Source: Sediminibacterium magnilacihabitans
GTDB taxonomy: Bacteria > Bacteroidota > Bacteroidia > Chitinophagales > Chitinophagaceae
Direction: 5' to 3'
DNA length: 64,000 nucleotides
NCBI GenBank assembly: GCA_002973575.1
Contig: PVEQ01000013.1
Span: forward strand, 38,297-102,296
Part shown: positions 17,917-26,944 of the stretch, piece by piece
Numbering within the stretch: the stretch's first letter is position 1
Layout: the number at the start of each line of letters is the position of its first letter
The notes under the pieces: generated by a model
What the model saw: the letters and a program-made list of their open reading frames with translations, nothing else
Database searches by the model: none
What the model was told of the DNA's origin: nothing
Made by a program: the position numbers and the translations under genes

Positions 17917-19383
17917 TTAAAAGTCGTTTCTCGTCTGTAAATATAGTCCATTGCGCCCCAGTTGGTTAAAGCTGTACTCGATTTTAAAGACAAAATCATA
18001 TATGGAAACAATGTCCATCCCAAGACCCCAGGTGCGTAATAAACCATTATTCAGTGTATTAGTAGGGTTTGGCTGGGTATTGTAACCATAGCCCAGATCG
18101 CCATAAGCTTTCAGGAAAATACGGAAAGGTATCCGGTCATGCGTTTTGCTGGGGAAAGGATTTTTGAAAACAAAGCCCAGCAGTTGGTGGTGGATGGTAC
18201 TCTTCAATATTCCTCCCGCCACGCCATCCACTACATTGTATTCCAACCCGCGCATTTGCGTAAACCCATACCCAATCAGCTTTTCATTGAAGAAATAATT
18301 GCTGAAAGGCAGTTTAACGGTTGCGATCGCTTCCCAGTGCAAAAAGGTTTTAGGAGCTATTGGTACGGCATAAACAGCCCGGGTGCTGGCCAGCCATAGA
18401 TTGGATGTTTTATCGAGACCCCGTTTGTACAAATTGGCTTCTATCTGGAATCCTTTCGAAGGATAAGATACCTGGTCTACATTGTAATATTTGTATTGAT
18501 AGGCGAAATCAATGTGCTTCATTTCTGTTTTCCCATCCGGGTAATAAAGCGGGTTGATCTGCAGAATGGTATCGGCCACCGATTCGTGGTTATACGATAC
18601 GCGGAAATAATGCCGCTCTTTTACATTGGGCCGGTAAGAATAAGTAAAATCGGCGCGTGTAACCCTCCGCGCCACTTCCTCCTGTTTATAAAATAGTTGT
18701 TTGTTATTGCCCGTTGCGTAGTTCACTTCTTTTTGCGTGGCATACACAAATCCTACATTGAAACCATTCCTAAGCTTACGGTCAAAAAAGGGCAGCTCGT
18801 ACCGCAGTGTGATCTGTTGTGTATAACCCGTGATGAGCCATACATCTAAATTATCGTTGCGTCCGCTGACATTGTTCTGCGTGAATTTCATTCCGTAATT
18901 CACCCTTTCCAGGCTTCGTTTCTGGTCTACCCACCATTGGTTGAAGTTGCGGTCTACCAGTCGGAAATAAGGTAACGGGAACAGGTACCAGCGTTCTTTC
19001 AGGTCTACATTGATCCTGACCAGGTTGCCTTTTCTTTCGGCAATGTAGATGGCTACATCTACAAACAACAGGGTATTCATCAGTTGCTGGCGCGCCTGGT
19101 TGAACAGGGCGGGCAGGTTGGCGCCGGACAATTCATCGCCTTTTTTAAAAGGCAGTTCCCGCATTACAATGAACAGTTTTGTTTTTTTATTCCCCGAAAC
19201 AACCACATCTGTTACCAGTAAAGCCATGTTTTTGAGGGAAGCCATTTCCGGCTTTATAGCGCTACTTGTATCGGCAGTGATGGCAGATACCGTATCCTGT
19301 GCATCCAGGCAATTAAATGAAAAGAATAAAGCAAGGAGAAGCAATACTGGTAATACTTTCATCTGATAATATTCATTTTTCAT
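17917..19383 (-). CDS. POTRA/BamA-TamA-like outer-membrane protein
   Basis: A 488-residue Omp85-type protein. It has a signal peptide ending near LDAQ, a POTRA-like domain (about 55-130, starting VTDVVVSGNKKTKLFIVMRELPF) and a C-terminal beta-barrel (roughly 150-488) ending in a strand with terminal Phe. It probably acts in outer-membrane assembly or transport, distinct from the full BamA in the same operon. Two Met starts are possible (19383, or 19362, which shortens the pre-signal part by 7 residues). It sits between the CBS protein and nadK. Confidence 0.82.
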   Translation of the reverse strand: MKNEYYQMKVLPVLLLLALFFSFNCLDAQDTVSAITADTSSAIKPEMASLKNMALLVTDVVVSGNKKTKLFIVMRELPFKKGDELSGANLPALFNQARQQLMNTLLFVDVAIYIAERKGNLVRINVDLKERWYLFPLPYFRLVDRNFNQWWVDQKRSLERVNYGMKFTQNNVSGRNDNLDVWLITGYTQQITLRYELPFFDRKLRNGFNVGFVYATQKEVNYATGNNKQLFYKQEEVARRVTRADFTYSYRPNVKERHYFRVSYNHESVADTILQINPLYYPDGKTEMKHIDFAYQYKYYNVDQVSYPSKGFQIEANLYKRGLDKTSNLWLASTRAVYAVPIAPKTFLHWEAIATVKLPFSNYFFNEKLIGYGFTQMRGLEYNVVDGVAGGILKSTIHHQLLGFVFKNPFPSKTHDRIPFRIFLKAYGDLGYGYNTQPNPTNTLNNGLLRTWGLGMDIVSIYDFVFKIEYSFNQLGRNGLYLQTRNDF

Positions 19384-19434
19384 TGTCAGATGGAATTCGT
19401 CATTTGCAAGGACTCATTTCATCGTGATTACCAT

Positions 19435-20094
19435 TTATATGTTCAGGTAAGCGATCAGGTGATTGTAGTTCTCTTTGAGCTCATTGGCATATTGTTCTTC
19501 GCCAAAATAATAGCGAACGATGTATTCATACCGTTGGAAAGAGGCTACGATATCAGATACTTCTACCTTGTTGATCTTGATGGTTACCACTACCAGCCCC
19601 GTATCTGCTTCGGTATAAGTATTCAGTTGGGTGATATAGGCATCGTTGGTTTCTACCAGCCGGCTGATCTCTCCAAAAGAAAAATGCCTTTTATCTGTTT
19701 CCAGTACAATCACACCGCCCGGTTCATCATTGCCCAGGAAATGCGAGAGATGGCGCAGGAGGTCTTTGGCAGGGATCACACCGGTCAGTTCCGATTGCTC
19801 ATTGACTACGGGTACCAGTGAAAGCTGGTGTGCGGCGGCCTGTTTCACAGCCAATAAAAAATGTTCTTCGGTCTTAACAGATACTTTAACCAATGAATGC
19901 TCCAGTGAAGCCACCAATGCATCTTCATCGGCATCGAACAAATCGTCTTTGGTTACCAGGCCAATGAACTTTTCTTCGCTCAATACCGGCAGGTGCAACA
20001 CGTCGTAATCTTCCATCAGTTGCAGTGCCAGCGCCACCCTGTCGAAAAGGTTGATGGCGGGAAACCCGGTATGGATCAATTGCGATGCCAGCAT
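19435..20094 (-). CDS. CBS-domain protein
   Basis: A 219-residue cytoplasmic protein with two N-terminal CBS repeats (about 10-60 and 75-130), which usually bind adenine nucleotides as energy sensors, and a C-terminal ACT-like alpha/beta part (about 145-215). No enzyme domain is attached. In Bacteroidota this gene is often next to nadK, as here with one gene between. The ligand and target are unknown. Confidence 0.85.
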   Translation of the reverse strand: MLASQLIHTGFPAINLFDRVALALQLMEDYDVLHLPVLSEEKFIGLVTKDDLFDADEDALVASLEHSLVKVSVKTEEHFLLAVKQAAAHQLSLVPVVNEQSELTGVIPAKDLLRHLSHFLGNDEPGGVIVLETDKRHFSFGEISRLVETNDAYITQLNTYTEADTGLVVVTIKINKVEVSDIVASFQRYEYIVRYYFGEEQYANELKENYNHLIAYLNI

Positions 20095-20124
20095 GCTGTT
20101 CTTTCTTTACTAATACGTAAAAAT

Positions 20125-20904
20125 CTATGCTATGGTTGCGGCAGGTTTTTTCAGTTTATTCAGAAAGCCGGCCAGTATTTCGTTGAACGCTTCCGGCACT
20201 TCCATCATGGGTGCATGTCCGCATTTGTCAACAAAATGCAACTCGCTGTTGGGGATCAGCCGGTTGAATTCACGTCCTACAAAAGGAGGCGTAACCGAAT
20301 CATTATTGCCCCAGATCAGCAAGGTAGGTTGCTTAATTTGGTTGAGTTCTTCACCGAGGTTATTACGGATGGCGCTTTTGGCAAGGGCAATGATCTTGAT
20401 CACTTTGATCCGGTTATTGGTGATCTCGAACACTTCATCCACCAGTTCTTTGGTAGCGGTGGCGGGATCGTAAAACGTCAACTCCGTTTTCTTTTTGATA
20501 TAATCATAATCGCCCCGCTTCGGGTAGCTGTCACCCATACCATTCTCAAACAACCCGCTACTGCCGGTAAGGATCAACGACTTGATCCTTTCGGGATGTT
20601 TTAAGATATGCAGCAGCGCCACATGTCCGCCCAGCGAATTGCCCAGGAGATGAATTTGCTGGTAGCCCCGCATCTCAATGAACTTATGGACATATTTCTC
20701 CAATCCACTTACGGTAGTATGGAAAATATCCAGGTCGAACAGTGGAAGTATGGGAACCACTACTTTGTAATTCCGCTTAAAGTGCTCGATCAGGTCTTCA
20801 AAATTGCTCAGTGCGCCGAATAATCCGTGCAGTAGCAACAGGGTTTCTCCCTGGCCTTCTTCAATAAATCTGAACTTATCCTGTTGTTTGATCTCGTAAT
20901 TCAT
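20125..20904 (-). CDS. alpha/beta hydrolase
   Basis: A 259-residue cytoplasmic alpha/beta-fold hydrolase. The oxyanion segment LLLHGLFG (23-30) is followed by the nucleophile elbow GNSLGG (Ser90), the acid Asp in WGNNDSVTP (about 203) and the catalytic His in KCGHAPMME (about 231). The substrate cannot be told; esterase or C-C hydrolase activity is possible. It is upstream of the CBS protein on the same strand (30 bases) and may start the envelope block. Confidence 0.87.
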   Translation of the reverse strand: MNYEIKQQDKFRFIEEGQGETLLLLHGLFGALSNFEDLIEHFKRNYKVVVPILPLFDLDIFHTTVSGLEKYVHKFIEMRGYQQIHLLGNSLGGHVALLHILKHPERIKSLILTGSSGLFENGMGDSYPKRGDYDYIKKKTELTFYDPATATKELVDEVFEITNNRIKVIKIIALAKSAIRNNLGEELNQIKQPTLLIWGNNDSVTPPFVGREFNRLIPNSELHFVDKCGHAPMMEVPEAFNEILAGFLNKLKKPAATIA

Positions 20905-20928
20905 TACTTCATTTTCATTTTCTTATGC

Positions 20929-21062
20929 CAGCAGATTGGCTCGGTACAAATAAAAGGAAATCCATTCAATAAAATACGGAAACGTTACAATGCTCCTGTT
21001 ATATAAATATGATGGATGTATGCTAAAATACTGATTTTAACATTAAAAACAGCAGATTGGCT
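20929..21062. repeat. 13-bp direct repeat pair in an intergenic gap
   Basis: CAGCAGATTGGCT occurs at 20929-20941 and again at 21050-21062, inside the 207-base AT-rich gap between the hydrolase start and cvpA. No gene was seen in the gap. Confidence 0.6.
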
Positions 21063-21111
21063 TCATAAGCGAAACCACACAATCGATCGTATATATAATA
21101 ATAAGAAAGCT

Positions 21112-21648
21112 TTACCTGATATGCTTGCCAATGCTTTCAAAGAATTGGGTAAGCTCATCAAAGAGTCCTTTGAAAACGGGGATCACCGCTCCAAAACCAT
21201 TGATGATCTTACTTCCCCAGGGCGCTACAAAAGGATAGGAACGGGAGGCGGCCAGCGTTTCGGGCTTGATCAGGTGCATGTTCACGGCATAAAAAAGCAG
21301 TACGCTGAATACGGTGATATAAAGACAGGCATATAAAACAACACCACACAGTTTATTGACCCATCCCAGGAAAGCCAGTTCAAGTGTGGTTTGAACGATT
21401 GTGGCTCCTACCCTTATCAGCAAGGCTACGCCCAGCATTACCAGCAGGAATGAAACGATGGGTAGCCAGGTGGCTGTTAATTGCGTGCTCTCTTTGAGCT
21501 TGCCCGCCACAACAGCCGAAAGTTTAAGTGCAGCCGCAAGGCCAATGATAATGCCCAGGAATGAAAAGGCGCCCACAACCAAACCGTTGCGGTAGCCCTT
21601 CCAAAGAGCCATAAGCATTAGTATCAGAAATATTGAATCTATGAGCAT
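21112..21648 (-). CDS. CvpA-family membrane protein
   Basis: A 178-residue integral membrane protein with four predicted hydrophobic segments (about 4-20, 25-45, 62-85 and 98-122) and the family opening IDSIFLILMLMALWKGYRNG. CvpA proteins are needed for colicin V production in enterobacteria and have an envelope role elsewhere. It lies downstream of yqeY, separated by a 78-base hairpin-forming repeat. Confidence 0.88.
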   Translation of the reverse strand: MLIDSIFLILMLMALWKGYRNGLVVGAFSFLGIIIGLAAALKLSAVVAGKLKESTQLTATWLPIVSFLLVMLGVALLIRVGATIVQTTLELAFLGWVNKLCGVVLYACLYITVFSVLLFYAVNMHLIKPETLAASRSYPFVAPWGSKIINGFGAVIPVFKGLFDELTQFFESIGKHIR

Positions 21649-21660
21649 GAGGTAGATGTC

Positions 21661-21725
21661 AGTTGTTAGATGTTAGTTGTCAGTTGTCAGATAAGGTTGA
21701 TTCTAACAACTGACAACTAACAACT
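21661..21725. repeat. inverted GTTGTTAGTTGTCAG-type repeat between yqeY and cvpA
   Basis: A perfect 17-bp inverted pair (21671-21687 and 21706-21722; arm words TGTTAGTTGTCAGTTGT) with an 18-base loop fills most of the gap. The same words occur at 10261-10290. Confidence 0.8.
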
Positions 21726-21726
21726 A

Positions 21727-22176
21727 TCAACCCAATAAGGTCTTTACTGCTGCCGAAATAGCTTTCCCATCTGTTTTACCGGCCAGTTGTTTTGTAGCTA
21801 CACCCATTACTTTGCCCATGTCTTGCGGACCGGCAGCTCCTACAGAAGCAATGATGGATTTAAGGGCTTCTTTCAATTCTTCCTCGCTCAATTGTTGGGG
21901 AAGGAATTTTTCTATGATCGCTATCTCTTCCTGTTCTTTCTGTGCCAGGTCTGCACGGCCCTGTTGCTGGTAGATATCGAGTGAATCTTTTCTTTGCTTC
22001 ATCATCTTCTGTAACAACTTCAATTCACCTTCAGCTGTAACCTGTCCGTTCGCACCCGGCTCTGTTTTCGCTTTGATGATCTCTGCCTTGATGGCGCGCA
22101 AGCCGCGCAGCATGGCTTCGTCTTTGGACTTCATAGCATCTTTCATGCCAGACATCACTTGTTCTTCTAAGCTCAT
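21727..22176 (-). CDS. GatB/YqeY domain protein
   Basis: A 149-residue cytoplasmic protein that matches the stand-alone YqeY family related to the tail of the GatB amidotransferase subunit. It is helical and Lys/Glu-rich, with the typical LLQKMMKQRKDSLDIY and IIEKFLPQQLSEEEL segments and the C-terminal GKVMGVATKQLAGKTDG. Its precise role is uncertain (tRNA-related by family). It starts 10 bases after gldC. Confidence 0.93.
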   Translation of the reverse strand: MSLEEQVMSGMKDAMKSKDEAMLRGLRAIKAEIIKAKTEPGANGQVTAEGELKLLQKMMKQRKDSLDIYQQQGRADLAQKEQEEIAIIEKFLPQQLSEEELKEALKSIIASVGAAGPQDMGKVMGVATKQLAGKTDGKAISAAVKTLLG

Positions 22177-22186
22177 AACGAATGGT

Positions 22187-22531
22187 TTATTGGTTTTCTT
22201 TCAATTGTGTTTCCCTGAATTTCTTATAAAAATCCTGGGCGAATTTTTTCATATCGGCCGCCAGTTCGGTCTGTTGTGTGGACCGCATATAAGAGTCGGC
22301 CATACCCATGAGGGTCTGGTAATAAAAATCAGCCATTTCATCTACCATCATGTCTTTGGTCCAGAGATCGATGCGCAGCGCGCTTTTATCGGCCGCATCC
22401 CAGAAAGCCACCATCATGGCTTTAGCGTGCTGCGCCATATCGGCCGTACTATCGGTGGCCGACCAGCTGATCTCCTGCGGCACTTTGTTTTCATCTAAAT
22501 GAACGTCTATTGAAATCGTTGAAGTATGCAT
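22187..22531 (-). CDS. gldC: gliding motility protein GldC
   Basis: A 114-residue protein with the GldC pattern: ISIDVHLDENKVPQEISW opening, the AMMVAFWDAADKSALRIDLW core and a helical tail with MADFYYQTLMGMADSY. GldC is needed for efficient gliding in Flavobacterium, but it is also widespread in non-gliding Bacteroidota. No signal peptide. Its presence supports the phylum assignment. It is followed by yqeY and preceded by a glycosyltransferase gene. Confidence 0.92.
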   Translation of the reverse strand: MHTSTISIDVHLDENKVPQEISWSATDSTADMAQHAKAMMVAFWDAADKSALRIDLWTKDMMVDEMADFYYQTLMGMADSYMRSTQQTELAADMKKFAQDFYKKFRETQLKENQ

Positions 22532-22583
22532 CTGAATTGATTGAGAACCGCAAAAGTACTAGGAATCCCTGAATCGCCCATTT

Positions 22584-23573
22584 TCATGAAACCAGCAGTT
22601 GCCAGAATGCTGCTGCAGTAGTTGCCCAGCTAAATTGTGCAGCCTTTTCTTTTCCTTTTTCGATATATTGTCCGCGCAGGTTTTCATCCTTGTACAGCGC
22701 AAGCATTTGTTTGCCGATGGTTTCCGGGTTGGCCGGATCTGCATACAGGACCGCATCGCCACCTGTTTCCGGCAGGTTATTATTTTCTGCTGCAATAACA
22801 GGGATACCCGCCTGCATGGCATCCAGCATGATCAGCTCCGATGCACAGGGTGCAGTGGTATGAACCAGCGCATACGCTGCCGTTATCAACCGGGTGTTCA
22901 CTGCTGCCGGAAGCAAGCCGGTCAATACCACATCTTCCCTGTATTTATAAGTAGCAAGCTTTTCTGCAAGACCGGCGTGTTGTTTGGATACCGTACCGGT
23001 AATGATCAGCTTCATATTGCTATGTTGCCATTTTTTGAACTGGGAGAAAGCTTTCAGGAGATTTAATAAAAGCGTATCGTGGTACATGCCTCCGCTGACC
23101 AGGAAATATTCCCGCCCATCTGCATAAGCAGCTTTGATGGTTTCTTTCTGCTGCCAGTCGGCCGGCTGCAATAAAGGATCAGGCGCACCGGGCAATACCG
23201 CTATCTGTGATGCCGGGATCCGGTATTCATTCACCAGTTTATCTTTTACAAAAGCGGAGAGTGTTATTACCTGTTTTGCTTTGCGCAGTTTCAGCGGCAC
23301 CAGCCATTTGCGAAAAAAGCTGCCGGGCACCACCCAATCATCGGCAATCAATATTTGTGGTATGGTGGTTCGCATACTGGCATCGGCGAGTTGTTTCACC
23401 CACAGACCGGGTTGGGGTTGTGGCGGGTTGTTGTGTTTCTCATCAATAAAAACAAATTCTTCAGCCGGCCGGTCAAGGCTCAACCGCCTGAAGAGTTGTT
23501 CAATATAATGATGGTATGTAGCGGGCTGTTGGCCAGCCTGTGAAAAACGGTTAACAGCAATGCGCATACGCAA
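22584..23573 (-). CDS. glycosyltransferase (GT4/GT1-like)
   Basis: A 329-residue GT-B fold transferase. The C-terminal half carries the retaining GT4-type signature: the donor-binding strand LIITGTVSKQ (about 200), the TGLLPAAVNTRLITAAYALVHTTAPCASELIMLDAMQAGIPVIAAENN segment region (235-280) with the conserved acidic Glu in the ASE context, and a PETGGDAVLY stretch. The sugar and acceptor are unknown. An internal Met at residue 3 is an equally good start. It ends just before gldC and follows the DUF885 gene by 2 bases. Confidence 0.82.
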   Translation of the reverse strand: MRMRIAVNRFSQAGQQPATYHHYIEQLFRRLSLDRPAEEFVFIDEKHNNPPQPQPGLWVKQLADASMRTTIPQILIADDWVVPGSFFRKWLVPLKLRKAKQVITLSAFVKDKLVNEYRIPASQIAVLPGAPDPLLQPADWQQKETIKAAYADGREYFLVSGGMYHDTLLLNLLKAFSQFKKWQHSNMKLIITGTVSKQHAGLAEKLATYKYREDVVLTGLLPAAVNTRLITAAYALVHTTAPCASELIMLDAMQAGIPVIAAENNNLPETGGDAVLYADPANPETIGKQMLALYKDENLRGQYIEKGKEKAAQFSWATTAAAFWQLLVS

Positions 23574-23575
23574 AA

Positions 23576-25351
23576 TTAGAGCTTCGCAGCCCAGGCATCC
23601 ATTTTTTTCTCCAGCACATCCAGGGGCATATTACCATCTTTCAGGATATTATCGTGGAAGTCTGAGAGGCTGAATTGATTGCCCAGTTGTTTTTCATACT
23701 TTGTACGCAGCTCCCTGATCTTGAGTGCGCCAACCTTATAACCCAATGCCTGCGCCGGTATGGCCATATACCTTTCTATTTCGGCGGTGGCTCCTTCTTC
23801 ACTGATTGGTTCATTATCCATCATATACTGGATAGCCTGCTCACGTGTCATGCCCTTGGCATGCATGCCTACATCCACCACCAGCCTGATGGCCCGGTGT
23901 ATCTCATCACCCAGCGCTCCCATGTACTGGTAAGGATCGGTGTACAAGCCCAAGTCTTTTCCCAGGCTCTCGCAGTACAGCGCCCATCCTTCTGCATACG
24001 CATTGTTGCCGCCAAAACGCCTGAATTTGGGCAGGCTCTGGTTTTCCTGCTGCAAGCTGATCTGGTAGTGATGCCCCGGAATGGCTTCGTGCAGGAACAG
24101 GCTCTCCATACCGCTGGTGGTATTGAATTTGGTAGCGTCGAGAATGGGAATATAAAAGATCCCCGGACGTGTGCCATCGGCACTGCCCTGGTTGTATTCG
24201 GCGCTGGCGCTGGCTGCGCGGAAAGCTTCTGTTTGCCTGATCTCGAAAGGTGTTTTGGGCGTATGGCCGAACATCTTTTTCAGGTTCGGCTCCATGGTCT
24301 GGTGTATCTTTTCAAATGCAGCCAATATTTCCTGTGGCGTTTTGTAGGGCATGAATTTTTTATCGGTCTTCATGTATTCGAAGAAAGCCTTCAGATCACC
24401 ATTGAACCCAACTTCCGTTTTGATCCGCTCCATTTCTGTGCGGATGCGTTTCACTTCAGAAAGCCCTGTTTGATAAATTTCATCGGGTGTTTTATTGGTA
24501 GTGGTTTGATCTTTGATACGGTACTGGTAGTATTTCAAGCCGTTGGGTATATCGCTGATACCGGTTGTTTTTCTTGCTTTGGGCAGGTATTCCTGTTTCA
24601 GAAAATCGGCCAGCCGCTTATAGGCCGGTGTGATCTGTTCGTTGATGAGCTTCACATAATCGTTGGTGAATCTTTTTTTATCGGCCTCGCTGAAACCGGC
24701 AGGCAGGTGGGTGATCGGCCCGTAAAACAGGCTGCTCTTCGCATCAGACACTACCATCGATTCCATCTGGGGAATCATTTTGATGACCAATTTTTCCGGT
24801 AGTACCGTGTTGGCTGCAATGCCCTTCCTGAAATAAACAATGGCGCTGTCGGCATAGCCGCTGAATGCCGTTGCCCGTTTGATCCAGTCTTCATAATCTT
24901 TCACTGTTTTGAAAGGTTGAATCACACTGCCGCTGCCGAACTGGCCAAATACCAGGTGCATGCTTTCGAATTGGTCCATGGGCATCAGGTTGTCGTTGAA
25001 GCCAAGGCCTTCCAGGTTGATGTCCATTTCACGCTTGAATATATCATAGCTCAGGCGGTCGTTGTCATTGAGGCTCTCCCTGTTGAAATGCGTGATGTAC
25101 ACAAGGTAGTTGCTGTAAAAATCTTTTAGCTTTTTGCGATAGCTGTCGGTGAAATCGGCGTAGAGCTTGTCGTTATACCGGTTATCACCATCAACAGTGG
25201 CTTCTATGGGAAACAATTGCAGGCGCTCTTCGTAATATTTATCGAGCATGGCGGCCAGTTCTTTATTGTCTGCCCCGTTCTGGTTGTTGTTGCTCAACTT
25301 GCAGGAGGCAAAAAGGGAAACGATCCCTAATAAACAGGTTATTGTTTTCAT
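23576..25351 (-). CDS. DUF885-family lipoprotein, putative metallopeptidase
   Basis: A 591-residue exported lipoprotein (MKTITCLLGIVSLFASC, lipid Cys17). It belongs to the DUF885 family, whose members have a thermolysin-type zinc site; here the HEAIPGHHYQ segment near residue 420 and the downstream YAEGWALYCESLG helix supply the expected His and Glu ligands. The predicted site is the periplasmic face of a membrane or the cell surface. The substrate is unknown. A 375-codon open frame on the opposite strand inside it is an antisense shadow. Confidence 0.88.
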   Translation of the reverse strand: MKTITCLLGIVSLFASCKLSNNNQNGADNKELAAMLDKYYEERLQLFPIEATVDGDNRYNDKLYADFTDSYRKKLKDFYSNYLVYITHFNRESLNDNDRLSYDIFKREMDINLEGLGFNDNLMPMDQFESMHLVFGQFGSGSVIQPFKTVKDYEDWIKRATAFSGYADSAIVYFRKGIAANTVLPEKLVIKMIPQMESMVVSDAKSSLFYGPITHLPAGFSEADKKRFTNDYVKLINEQITPAYKRLADFLKQEYLPKARKTTGISDIPNGLKYYQYRIKDQTTTNKTPDEIYQTGLSEVKRIRTEMERIKTEVGFNGDLKAFFEYMKTDKKFMPYKTPQEILAAFEKIHQTMEPNLKKMFGHTPKTPFEIRQTEAFRAASASAEYNQGSADGTRPGIFYIPILDATKFNTTSGMESLFLHEAIPGHHYQISLQQENQSLPKFRRFGGNNAYAEGWALYCESLGKDLGLYTDPYQYMGALGDEIHRAIRLVVDVGMHAKGMTREQAIQYMMDNEPISEEGATAEIERYMAIPAQALGYKVGALKIRELRTKYEKQLGNQFSLSDFHDNILKDGNMPLDVLEKKMDAWAAKL

Positions 25352-25366
25352 ATGACGATTGTGTGC

Positions 25367-26218
25367 TTAAATATATTCATAAAATCCTTTGCCTGTTTTC
25401 CGGCCCAGCTCCCCCGCATCTACTTTTGATTTTTGCAAGGGTGAAGGTTGGAGCCTTTCGGGTTTACCCAGCGCTTCCCAAACGATCCGGCTCACGTTGT
25501 AATTGATATCCATACCAATCAGGTCCATCAACCTGAATGGCCCCATTTTAAAGCCCGATGCCTCCATAATACTATCTACAGTAGCTATATCGGCCTTGCC
25601 GGTCTCCACCAGCCGCATGGCTTCGAGGTAATAATGGCGGGCCATCCGGTTCACAATGAACCCCGGTGCGTCTTTGCATACCACCGGTGTTTTATCCATC
25701 TGTTTTGATACGGTCAGTAACTGGTTGATGGTCTCTTCACTAGTCTGTTTTCCTCTCACCACTTCCACCAGTTTCATCAGTGGGGCCGGATTAAAAAAAT
25801 GCATCCCTGCAAATCTCGCCGGGACTGGTATGGTTGTTGCTACTTCACTTACAGGTATGGAAGAGGTATTGGTAGCCAGTATGCAATCATACTGGTTGAT
25901 GGCCGCCAATTGACGGAAAAGTGTTGCTTTGGCTTCTCTTTCTTCAATGATGGCTTCAATAATCAGGTCGGCACGGCAATGGTCAATAGATGCAGTGAAC
26001 AGCATACGATCCAGTATTTTGTTCACTTCATCAGGCGGCAACTTTCCTCTTTCGGATAGTTTCAGCAGATTCTTTTCAATAGAAGCTTTGCTTTTTTCAA
26101 GCATGGTTTCGTTGACATCGAAGAGGATGGTGGAAAAGCCTGCTGCGGCCGAAACCTGGGCGATACCACTGCCCATGGTGCCGGCGCCGCATACGCATAT
26201 CGTTTGGATGGGTGCCAT
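25367..26218 (-). CDS. 3-hydroxyacyl-CoA / 3-hydroxybutyryl-CoA dehydrogenase
   Basis: A 283-residue NAD-dependent dehydrogenase of beta-oxidation or butanoate metabolism. The Rossmann motif GAGTMGSGIA (11-20), the catalytic segment MHFFNPAP (about 138-145) and the family KDAPGFIVNRM (about 182-192) are present, with the C-terminal domain ending KTGKGFYEY. Single-domain length (about 280) fits 3-hydroxybutyryl-CoA dehydrogenase (hbd/paaH-like) rather than the fused FadB. Divergent from the MerR gene. Confidence 0.94.
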   Translation of the reverse strand: MAPIQTICVCGAGTMGSGIAQVSAAAGFSTILFDVNETMLEKSKASIEKNLLKLSERGKLPPDEVNKILDRMLFTASIDHCRADLIIEAIIEEREAKATLFRQLAAINQYDCILATNTSSIPVSEVATTIPVPARFAGMHFFNPAPLMKLVEVVRGKQTSEETINQLLTVSKQMDKTPVVCKDAPGFIVNRMARHYYLEAMRLVETGKADIATVDSIMEASGFKMGPFRLMDLIGMDINYNVSRIVWEALGKPERLQPSPLQKSKVDAGELGRKTGKGFYEYI

Positions 26219-26315
26219 ATGGAAGAGATGGATCTTATTGCAAGATACTTAACATTTTTTCCACTTACACGCGGCTGAACAATATGCTGACATTTTGTTG
26301 TAGTACTTTTATACC

Positions 26316-26942
26316 ATGCGAAAGAACCTTTTGCAATTAGACATGTTTTCGGCAATGCCGGAAAGTCCTGTGATGGAGGAGGATGTCATGGAAGAACCAG
26401 TGACGATAGTACCTATACCGGAAGAGCCAAAAGCCATCCCGAGTGAGCCGGTGATCTTTGCCGATGAGCGGATCGTGGTAAAGCTCAAGCAACAGGCAGC
26501 CGTTCCTGTTTCACCGCCGCCTGCTGCTGTTACCAGAACCAAAACGACGGGTAAGAGAGGACGTAAATCTTTCAAGGAGATCGACAGTGAAGTGGATCTC
26601 ATCAACGTACCGGACGAAGAAGTGCTCAAACAGAAACTCTATTATTCTATCAGCGAAGTAGCTGGCTGGTTCAATGTAAATACATCGCTTTTGCGTTATT
26701 GGGAAAACGAGTTCGATATATTGCAACCGCGCAAGACCCGCAAAGGCGATCGTTTATTCCGCGCGGAAGACATCAGGAACCTGCAACTTATTTATTACCT
26801 GCTGCGCCAGCGTAAGTTTTCGATTGCCGGTGCGCGTAATTACCTCAAGACCAATAAAAAGAAAGTAGATACCCAAACCCAGTTGGTACAATCACTGACC
26901 AAATTCAAATCTTTTTTGCTGGAACTGAAAGCAACCCTTTGA
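26316..26942 (+). CDS. MerR-family transcriptional regulator
   Basis: A 208-residue DNA-binding protein with an unusual arrangement: residues 1-95 are acidic and Pro/Val-rich and end in a basic KRGRKSFKE patch, and the MerR helix-turn-helix follows (about 108-175, YYSISEVAGWFNVNTSLLRYWENEF and the RLFRAEDIRNLQLIYYLL helix). There is no C-terminal effector domain beyond a short helix, and no metal-binding cysteines. The target is unknown. It is convergent with the MscS gene, 2 bases apart. Confidence 0.88.
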   Translation: MRKNLLQLDMFSAMPESPVMEEDVMEEPVTIVPIPEEPKAIPSEPVIFADERIVVKLKQQAAVPVSPPPAAVTRTKTTGKRGRKSFKEIDSEVDLINVPDEEVLKQKLYYSISEVAGWFNVNTSLLRYWENEFDILQPRKTRKGDRLFRAEDIRNLQLIYYLLRQRKFSIAGARNYLKTNKKKVDTQTQLVQSLTKFKSFLLELKATL

Positions 26943-26944
26943 TA

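Noticed and set aside
23675..24802. 375-codon open frame on the plus strand
   Set aside because: It lies wholly antisense inside the DUF885 gene, has no recognisable motif and is composed of the typical shadow residues of that strand.
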